From Neospora caninum Liverpool (lineage: Eukaryota > Apicomplexa > Conoidasida > Eucoccidiorida > Sarcocystidae), in contig NC_018396.1 of the NCBI RefSeq assembly GCF_000208865.1, positions 930,001 through 994,000 of the forward strand: a stretch of 64,000 bases of DNA. The letters are read 5' to 3'. Every line of letters begins with the position of its first letter. Within the stretch, counting starts at the first letter, position 1. Below the pieces are notes generated by a model. It saw only the letters and a list, made by a program, of their open reading frames with translations. It ran no database searches and had not been told where the DNA came from. The translations under genes and the position numbers were made by a program. Positions 56,335-64,000 of the stretch are shown here, piece by piece.

Positions 56335-59331
56335 TTTACGGCCACCAAGCTGAATGATTCTCCTTTCCGCAGTTCCTTAAACCGTGTGGTAGGAGAGAGA
56401 GACGAGACGAGCAGTCGAAAAAAGTCCGAGTTCACAGCTGTCCTCGCGGCAGAACGCACGTTGCAGTCGGATAGAAGCGGGGAACGCGCCTCTCTGCCCC
56501 GCTAAAAAATGTAGGAAAACGCGGAGACAGGGAACTGAAAGAAAAACTACAAAAAAGGAAAAGGTTCCCGGCTGATAAAAAGCCAACAGTTTTATACGGA
56601 CCGCGTGCCACTCTGTGTGCACCCGCCTGCTCGCACGCCTGCTCGCACGCCTGCTCACCGCAATGTCCGCGGCGGGTTTTCAGGAGCATCGAGAGAAACG
56701 AGGACGTACCCTCCCCGAACACCCAAGGCATTGCTTTGTGTGTGAAGTGAAAACTCATTTGCAGACAATTAATTGATCCTTACCCCGAGATGACCTGCAT
56801 CTTGGTGAGTAGAAAGCGCCGAGGGATCTTCTAACATGCGTCATAGTTCTCTACACATTCCTTCAAGCAGTCCAACAGAAACCCTGAGCGTCTACGCTGG
56901 CAAGGAAACGGCTGCGACACATTTCATCAGATAGACGGCACGTCTCTGTTTTTTGGGTTATACCCAAATGCAAACAGCGCGTCAGTACCTTGGTCGTAGT
57001 AGCTTCAACAGCAATCAAAGCCTTGCGTCCAAGTCCGGAATTCATCCAACCCCCCGTTCGGCATGACAATTTTACAGCACTCGGTCCCTGTCTGCCTCAG
57101 CAGAAAACGGGCGTGTCAACGAATAAGGCGACAGATTCGCCATTGCTACCGGTCGTAGTTTAGACGGGTGTCCTTATCGCCATCATTCTCCCAGAGGCAG
57201 TCACGATGTTCCTCACGTTTCTGAGCTTCGGTGACCGTCCTTAGCTTTATAACGTACAGGCAGAGAGTCGCTGTTTTTTGAGTCCCTCCTGCACGCCGCT
57301 GGGACATCTAGAATCAATTAGCGGGGGTCTCCTCCACAGGACTAAACTTTACTATGGTGCAGATCCGAAGAAGAATGTAGTAAGCTACAAATGCTGATCC
57401 CAGACTGCACAGAAGCAAACTGTGGAATTGGACTCTCCGATTTTCGGCAGCTCGTATCGCGGATAGTGGTTAGTGGACGAAGCGCGGTGCCTTCCCATGA
57501 AGACTACCGTCAGGCGGTCAGGTATACGGACCGGGTTTTGTCATTACATTGAAGCGTTAACCCGATTCCTACGTCGAGTGCTGGATCAGCGAGACAAGGG
57601 ATGATTCCCTCGAGAAATAGTGAACTCGGACATCAGACAACATACGTCGTATGGATCATAGCCTATTTTGACGATGACTTGGTACCCCCTGCCTCACGCA
57701 CCGCTCGTGTTGCTTTTCGCTGCGAGCTTCGGCACAGCTGTCTGGGCGTGGCTGTTGTGTTTCCTGGAGGAAGGCATCTCTTTAAAAAGCACAAGATGTT
57801 TTCGCGTCGAATGGATTGCACGTATGCATTCAGACCGAAAGACGGTGGACCTTTTTTCGCGTTTGGCATATGTGCGCCTCCTTCGGTGGATGTCTGGCCT
57901 CCCAGCAGAGCAGGGACTCGACCTGGGACCGGTAGTGCGGTCATCTGCAGCGCAGCTCGCGGCAGGCGGGGGAAGGGGGGGGGCAGCGCATGGATAGCCC
58001 GACATCGCGCCCGTTTTCAGCCATATCTTGCCATCACACACATCTGTGAAAACTCTGGCTGATTTTTAGGCACGGGGACTTTCCATAAAGAGAGCCGTGC
58101 CACTCGGTTGCGGGCCCTGGACTTCCCGTACCAGCGCGTTCCGCTGTGTCTATTCGTTTCGGTTGCATCCAGCGGGTCTCAGGGGCGAGCGACACACATC
58201 CACCTCATTTATGGAGCGCCGTGGTACCTCGTGGGTTCTCTGTTTCGTTGTCCACTCAGACATCGTTTCTCTCCGCCTCGACGGGGGATCACACGATTGC
58301 TGTTCGTGCTTTTAGTGGACAGGTGCACGTAGCGCAAGGCTGCGGGTCTTCTTGTCCAGTAAGCCACATCTCCAGCTTGTCCGCATGCGATACAGGAAAG
58401 CGACCGACGCAAACGGCTTGGTTCTTCCGTTTCCACTGCTTGAACAACAGATTCTGTCGCTTGCCATCTCTAGAACAGCCACTGCATTCGTGGTGTGCGC
58501 TGGTTTCCTCAGTCTTCCCAGCGTCTCTCCGGCTGTCTTGGTTCTCCACGACATTGTGCACGCCGAGGGTTGCGCTCGCTGGCTCCCACGCTCGGAACAG
58601 GGAGAAACAAGCAAAGCCAACGCGGGTTTATTTTCCCATTTCTCGGGTAGCGTGTTGCAGCTGTCTGGTGGCGGGTCTGCATCTGACGGCATCTCTTTTC
58701 ATGAAAGCTTGATGGCTTCAAAGGATCGTGTTTAGTTGGGTTCCACATGTGTTTTCAGTCACTACCACCGATATGGAGCGACTGCGTGTATCTATTGCAG
58801 TCTGAGAAGTCGTCTGGTAGATGCAGTGGCGTCCTTGAGTTGCCAAAGTGTCGATTGACGCCCACGAGCCTTTTGGATGCCGCAGTGCACAATCCTCTGT
58901 GACTCGTCTCTAGCGCCCGGACGAGGTCTCCTCGACGGCCGACAGTTTTCAAGCTTAGGAGGATATGCCATCTTTCACGGGTGCTATTGCTCTCGTGATT
59001 CAGCGGAGAGGGTTTTTTTGATAGCCGTCGGAGAATCCCAACAGACCGCAAAGCCGGTCCGTGGCCACCCTCCGTGTGAAGTGGGTATTCGTTATCGGTG
59101 GCGTCACAAACCTCGGAGTTGTGTCGGCTTTCTCGCTTCTGACACCGTAGTTGCCGGCCCGCGTCGGAGTCGCTCAGTACATGCTAGGAGCTGCGGCTGC
59201 TCGCGCGATATTTCACGTCTAAAATGTTGTGAAAGTGCAGGATGTCCTTGTCGCGTGGTTGACTCCTGAGGGATCGAGGCGATTGAAAACTCTCACGCGT
59301 TTGCACCTTCTCACTCCCACACCTTTCAAAG
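56335..59331. other. Divergent intergenic region, no confident gene
   Basis: About 3 kb. It contains a 12-bp tandem repeat (56625-56658). A 110-codon plus-strand ORF at 57668-57997 begins with a strongly hydrophobic stretch (APLVLLFAASFGTAVWAWLL) that resembles a signal peptide, but it has no other support. Otherwise nothing recognised. Confidence 0.4.
56625..56658. repeat. 12-bp tandem repeat, about 2.8 copies
   Basis: Unit GCCTGCTCGCAC at 56625-56636 and 56637-56648, with a partial third copy to about 56658, upstream of the small membrane protein ORF. Confidence 0.85.
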
Positions 59332-61601
59332 ATGTCGTTTTTCTCTCTGCTCCATCGCCACGGCCACCACAACTCCGAAAATGCGGCGGCGTCCACCTCG
59401 GCAGTCACGGGACTGAAGGCAAACCCTACTGAGGAACATCGTTCTCATAAAGTTGAAGCTGGACATCTTTCCTCGAGGACCGACTCCGGCAAGTCTTCGT
59501 CGTTGCACAGCGGGTGGTGCTTCTCCCCGCATCGGGATTCTCGGGATCATGTTCTCTCTCATGCATGCATATCTTCAGCGGCGTCAGTGAAACTCCCACG
59601 GAGAACCACGTCGACTCATCCCGAGGATCTCACTGACCGGACTGCGCGCTCGAGTGTTCCAGGTATGCGAAACGGTTACTTTGCCGTTTGCGAGATAGAT
59701 AAGCTAGAAGCAGCTGCTGAGTGACGTGTGCAGGCTCAGTCGCAGTGGCGTTCAGAATTTTTAGTCGTCGCACGATCTCGCGCACGCGGATGCGTTTGCC
59801 GTCGCCCGCGTCACGCGTTCTGCCACGCGAGCGGGTGACCGTACCAGAGTTGTCAGTTCATGGAGAAGAGGAAGCGTCGAGGGGTGAAGGCGTCGTCTGT
59901 TTTCTCTGTTCCTTGGCCTTTGCAGTCGAAGCTGGTTCGGCGAACCGCAGCCACAGTGAAGGAGCTGGCTGGGGAGGCCGGTCCAGAGCGCTTGGGTGGA
60001 AACTGCGAGAAAAGCATGCAGGGCACAGTCGCACGGCCCAGCATCTGAGCGTAGGAGATGGTCAGTCGGGTTTGCCTGGTGCGGAGGGGGGTGCCCTAGA
60101 GAAACACGCGAGAGGGAAGGGCGATGAAAGTGCGCCGCCATGCCGTCATTCGCGGTGGCGCTTCGGCGAATCACCGGGAGAGCGTAGCTTCTCCTCTATA
60201 CTTCACTCTGCCATGCTTGCAATGAAGTCCCTGCCTGCGACTCTTCAGCGCGAGTGGAGCATGGTTCGTAAAATCTACCGTCAGAGCGGTCGCGTGAAGC
60301 ACACGCAAAGACTGGAACGGGCCCACGAGGCCAAGCTCCACAAATTCGGTTTACATCCAAGGCCAAGTTCCAGCAAGCAACTGCCCTCCACTTTACGCAT
60401 GCAGCAGATTGTCCCCACGGTGGACTGTGCTAGTGCACTCATCAAACAGGTGCATCGCAACTTGGACAAAAGTATGCGAGATTTCCAGCATGCTTCGCCT
60501 ACCCTAAGTTTGCGGAGGGAGCAGCTGTTCCCTCCGGGACAGGAGTTCGTCGTGCGAACTCTTGAGCGGAGCCCACCGTTTACCACGATGGCGCTTGTCG
60601 CCGGGCGTCTTCTTGGGGGCGGTTCGGAGGCGATGGTTTTTGCAGCTGAAGACGTGAATTTCTCCGAAAAGAGTGACGCCTTCCTGAGCGCGCAAGAGGC
60701 ATCCAAGGAGATTTCCGGTGAATGTCTGCCCAGTATAATGGCGATAAAGATCTACCTTTGCGAGGCGAACCTGCTTGAGGAGCCGTTCAAAGCCGCAGAA
60801 GAGGCAGAGGCTGTAGAATGGCTGCAGATGGCATTCTGGCGCCTTGTTCCCCCTTGTGTTGATGTGCCTCTCTCACGTCGCCTTGGAGTGGCCACGCCTT
60901 CGTGGGTGGGGTCTGTCGAGGGCATGCCTCTAGTCAGCTGTGGTGACTCGCACTTTGCAATTTTAAATCGAATCTCTGGGATGCCGTTGATGCTGGGTGA
61001 CTTGCTGGCAATTCCGCCGGCGGCGCTGCGTCTATCGGATCGAATATACTTGATCCTGCGATTGATCCAGGTTGTTGCGAATCTGCATTGCCTTGGAGTG
61101 CTTCACAACGATCTCAAGATTGAGAACCTGCTTATCGGACTCAACGGTCAGCTGTACGTCGGAGACTTAGGGGCCATCCTGCCAAACACAGGGCGGCCGA
61201 CGAAGTTTCAGCGGATCGGAACGGACGTATATCTCGACCCGCAAAGTGCAGCGGATTTTTTGAGAGACGACGAAGATTTCTCGGTTGTCTACTCTCCCCT
61301 GCGCGATGCATGGGCGACTGGCATAATTTGCTACTACATCTGGTGCAGTGGCGCGCTGCCATATAATCTGAATCTGGTGTATAACCGCGTGGTAGAAGGT
61401 AGGCAAATGTTCAAGTTCATTGCTGATTTGCCAACCTTACGTCAGCCGCTGCTGTTTGCGGGAAGTCCCAGTGAACAGAGTCCGGAAGTGTCTGAAATAT
61501 GTCGTATCATCGAGTCCCTCCTCCGTCTCGACCGGTCGTCACGAAAGACGCCGCAAAGCATCGTCGAACAGTCTTTCTTGTACGCTACGTACCGAGTTTG
61601 A
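59332..61601 (+). CDS. ROP-type (rhoptry family) protein kinase, HND/DLG variant
   Basis: The kinase domain lies in the second of two proposed exons, 59332-59662 (donor CAG|GTATGC) and 59734-61601, phase 1, giving 732 residues. If unspliced, the first in-frame ATG is 59790. In order, the domain has a Gly-rich loop LLGGGSEAMVF, MAIKIY (Lys449), ANLHCLGVLHNDLKIENLL (catalytic Asp570 in HND, where most kinases have HRD), and VGDLGA (Asp588, DLG for DFG). Catalytic residues are kept, so activity is possible. The block LRLSDRIYLILRLIQVVANL before the catalytic loop and the IICYYIWCSGALPY segment are typical of the ROP2 superfamily. The region before the domain is basic (RKIYRQSGRVKHTQRLERAH), as in ROP N-termini. 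No signal peptide is visible at either start, which is unexpected for a rhoptry protein. The specific ROP number is not assigned. Confidence 0.8.
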
Positions 61602-64000
61602 TCGGCTGATCCGCCGGCTTCCTTCGTCTCTCATCTCTGTGGGGGAATGGGTACGCTGACGAGGCCCGTAGGGTTGCAAAGCACAAGCAGACGGACGAGT
61701 GCCTGGGCATCGATACACGGGCGACAAGTGGTAAACAGCACAGGTTGCGAAGTGCGGGTCTTGGAATTTAACGGATTGAAGAAGGCTCCTGTGTAACTTT
61801 TCTTCAAGTGACACCTGTGTCAAGTGCACAAAATACAGCGATTCCATTTAGCTTTCAACTCCTGGGTATGCCCTAACAACGCAGATGCACCGTCCTCAGT
61901 CGGATGCTTTTGTGGCCCAAACAGTGCCCTTGCCCGGGCAAATCACCGACAAGATGTGTGTAAATGAATTGGGAATCCCTTGCCGTTTATGTTGCGGGTG
62001 TGAAGAAGGGATGACGCGGGCGTCGTCACTGGCTTTCGAGCGTTCTAAAGGTGTTGTGTGGTTTCACAGTTTGGGCAGGAACGTCTTGGGAATTTTCCGC
62101 AGGAAGGTCAACGAGCGGGGTATTTCGGTTCAGGCCACTGAGTTAATGTGCCTTTCCGTATTGCTTCTTACTGACGTGCAGGTTCAAAACATGGACAGCA
62201 GTCAGCCACAAAGGTGAGCGTGTTTTCCTCGCAACGTCAAAGATTACGTCTTTCTGGAAGACTAGACCCGCGGGTTAAACCCATTTCCAGGCTCGTGATG
62301 TACCCTCTCGTGCTTTCGGGGCTCTGTGAATCCAAATGTGAACACGTGAAAGCCAGCTGTTTAGACAATATCGAGCTGTGATTGCGGTGGTAGGGGGACA
62401 ACCGAATGCTTGCTTTTGAAGCTACCGGAAAAAGTCAGCCGTACTGTGCGCTGACTGCCGCCAATCCAAGGCGCGTACCGGAGAGGTACTTCAGTGCCTG
62501 ATGGTTCGGTTTTTCGCAGCGAAAGTGTACGCCAGGAGAGGAGTGCCAAGCAGTCCAAGTGCTCTAAACAGGCCAGCGAGCCTCTGCATTGACCGGCGAG
62601 TAGACGGCAGATGCACAAGAGGTTTGCTTGTCGCCTCTGTCGACGTTGGAGCCGAGTCTGTCAACCAGAGTATACCCTGATCCGTACCTGTAGCTGCCGA
62701 TGCGCTCACGTTTCAATCACAAGGTTTCGTTAAGAAAGGACAATGTAGTTGCCCCACTAGCACCTGCAGAATTTAACTCTCGGGGATGTTCATTTCGTCA
62801 ACATGCTTCCGTAGCGAACCTTGAGGCGGTTCCAGTACGAAATGGAACGCGCTTCGGAGTCTCGCTCAGGGTGCAACGGCACTCAGGACAGCTGGTGTGC
62901 TGCCCGAGCCAGGTGGCGATCACGATTCGCATGACATCTAGAGAAGTGAGACAACTAGGACGTTCCGGTTCAATAAACGCCAGGCTGGGAGAGGCCAAAA
63001 AGTGAAAGACTGTCATGTTACGGCTGTTGTATCGTGATGACCGACGTGCTCTCTGAGCGTGACACATGAAAGGGTCATATTCGATGCCCGCGGTTGACTC
63101 AGAGACTGACGCACCATGTAGGTGGTGCGTTAACGGCAGTAGATGGACGGTCGAGTTCATGTTTAGTATATAAGAAGAGCCTTCTGGACATGCCGTCCAC
63201 ATGATTCGCCTTCCCAAATAGCCATCGTGTGCCGGCTTACGTACGCGCTCCAGCAGACCAAGTCTGATTTCCTTTCGAAATATCTCAGGAAAAAGTGGCC
63301 TGCCTAACAGGGCCAGCCGTTGCTGTGACTGGAAATACTAGGTGACTATCGTCAGCCGAATGACTGATTATAGAAGGCGTGTGCGATCAGTAGCTTTGAA
63401 TCTGGGTGCAGTGAGGGCGGGGCCCTGTAACCACTAACCCCTGCAGACTGGGCCTTCACGGCCCATACTACGACGAATGACTACTCAGGCCACTTTTTTT
63501 TGCTGTTTTCGCCCCCACCATGTTGTTCAAAAGTGTATTCAAACTGGAGACCCGCTGGACAGGGGCTACCACTGGTATCAGTTTTCTCGGGTAGTCCGAA
63601 CAACCACGAATCGGCTCCTCGCTGGGTCGGCCTTCATCGTGTCTGATGCCGATCCACGGTTTTTGAACAAAGTAAGCAGTGTATGACTACACCGCACTTG
63701 ATGGATCCTCATACTCTGGAAGGGACAACAATTCTAGAGGGCATCTCACCGTTCTAGAATATACCCTTTCGCTCCTCTCGTGCAAGGCTGGGTCATTTAT
63801 GTGGCTTTCATCTCCGTGCGCGCTCCCGAGGCCGCCCCCCTGGCAGCTCGTTGCTCGACAACCCCTCGTGTCTGCAGCTGCCGCAAGTAGGCACTTTTCC
63901 GGATGGGCGACAACGTCTGGTTTTGAAACATTGAGTGAGCCTTAAACCAACGCACGGCCTCGAAAACAGTGGATGTATGCATACCAATGCAAATAGGACT
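61602..64000. other. 3' flank, no confident gene
   Basis: The final 2.4 kb lacks any ORF with recognisable domains. The start probably contains the 3' UTR of the kinase gene. ORFs at 61885-62217 and 62700-63005 (plus) look like chance. Confidence 0.45.
62491..62709 (-). CDS. Possible small membrane protein, unknown
   Basis: A 72-codon minus-strand ORF with a Ser/Thr/Ala-rich start (MSASAATGTDQG), a basic stretch, and a C-terminal hydrophobic helix (LAGLFRALGLLGTPLLAYTF) followed by a short basic tail. The layout resembles small tail-anchored or inner mitochondrial membrane proteins, but nothing in sequence names one. It could be the last exon of a spliced gene or chance. Confidence 0.25.
   Translation of the reverse strand: MSASAATGTDQGILWLTDSAPTSTEATSKPLVHLPSTRRSMQRLAGLFRALGLLGTPLLAYTFAAKNRTIRH

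Noticed and set aside
59721..59789. Kinase start at the first codon of the uninterrupted frame (59721)
   Set aside because: The codon there is GTG, not ATG. A CAG acceptor at 59731-59733 and a matching-phase upstream exon explain the open frame better.
61885..62217. 110-codon plus-strand ORF with several cysteines
   Set aside because: Lies just downstream of the kinase stop, shows no family motif, and is best read as 3' UTR.
1..64000. tRNA genes (searched by eye for GGTTCRANTCC boxes on both strands)
   Set aside because: Only weak B-box-like words were found, within coding exons or without an A box at the right distance.
1..64000. Bacterial-type operon, CRISPR array or transposon
   Set aside because: Spliced genes, no regular spaced repeats, no transposase or reverse-transcriptase motifs.

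Overview
The window looks like nuclear DNA of a coccidian apicomplexan (Sarcocystidae: Toxoplasma, Hammondia or Neospora type). Genes are broken by many phase-consistent GT/AG introns of about 70 to 1,000 bases. Exons are GC-rich with Ser/Arg/Ala/Glu low-complexity inserts. Introns and spacers carry (TA)n tracts mixed with ATGTATATACATATG-like motifs. Two products fit this group closely: a Sir2 deacetylase of the Plasmodium Sir2A type and a rhoptry-type (ROP) protein kinase. No bacterial signals, tRNA, rRNA, CRISPR array or transposase gene were seen. Species cannot be settled from the sequence alone.

Layout, left to right. (1) 1-3606, minus: 5' part of an RlmI-type PUA-domain rRNA methyltransferase, cut by the window edge. 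(2) 5310-10177, plus: conserved-looking protein of unknown function in five exons, divergent from (1). (3) 11944-12961, plus: four-exon glutaredoxin-fold protein that lacks the active-site cysteines. (4) 15679-21835, minus: ten-exon plant-type aspartokinase with ACT domains, convergent with (3). (5) 24082-26271, minus: intronless PCIF1/CAPAM-type cap-adenosine N6-methyltransferase with an NPPF motif. (6) 28122-28973, minus: THOC7-like coiled-coil protein. (7) 30078-40828, plus: very large multi-exon helical protein of unknown function. (8) 42638-45691, minus: intronless mitochondrial PDK/BCKDK-type kinase. (9) 49900-51478, plus: three-exon unknown protein. (10) 52245-55587, minus: Sir2A-like sirtuin starting Met-Gly. 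(11) 55873-56334, minus: small single-pass membrane protein. (12) 59332-61601, plus: ROP-type kinase. The last 2.4 kb holds no confident gene.

The genes form no operon or cluster; neighbours are alternately divergent and convergent, as usual in these genomes. Several do share a theme of RNA and chromatin regulation: an rRNA methyltransferase, a cap m6Am writer candidate, a THO/TREX subunit candidate and a sirtuin. Two others concern metabolism: aspartokinase opens the aspartate route to lysine, threonine and methionine, and the PDK/BCKDK-type kinase would restrain a mitochondrial 2-oxoacid dehydrogenase.

Exon borders were placed by eye from splice sites, reading phase and family similarity; those flagged as uncertain should be treated as such.
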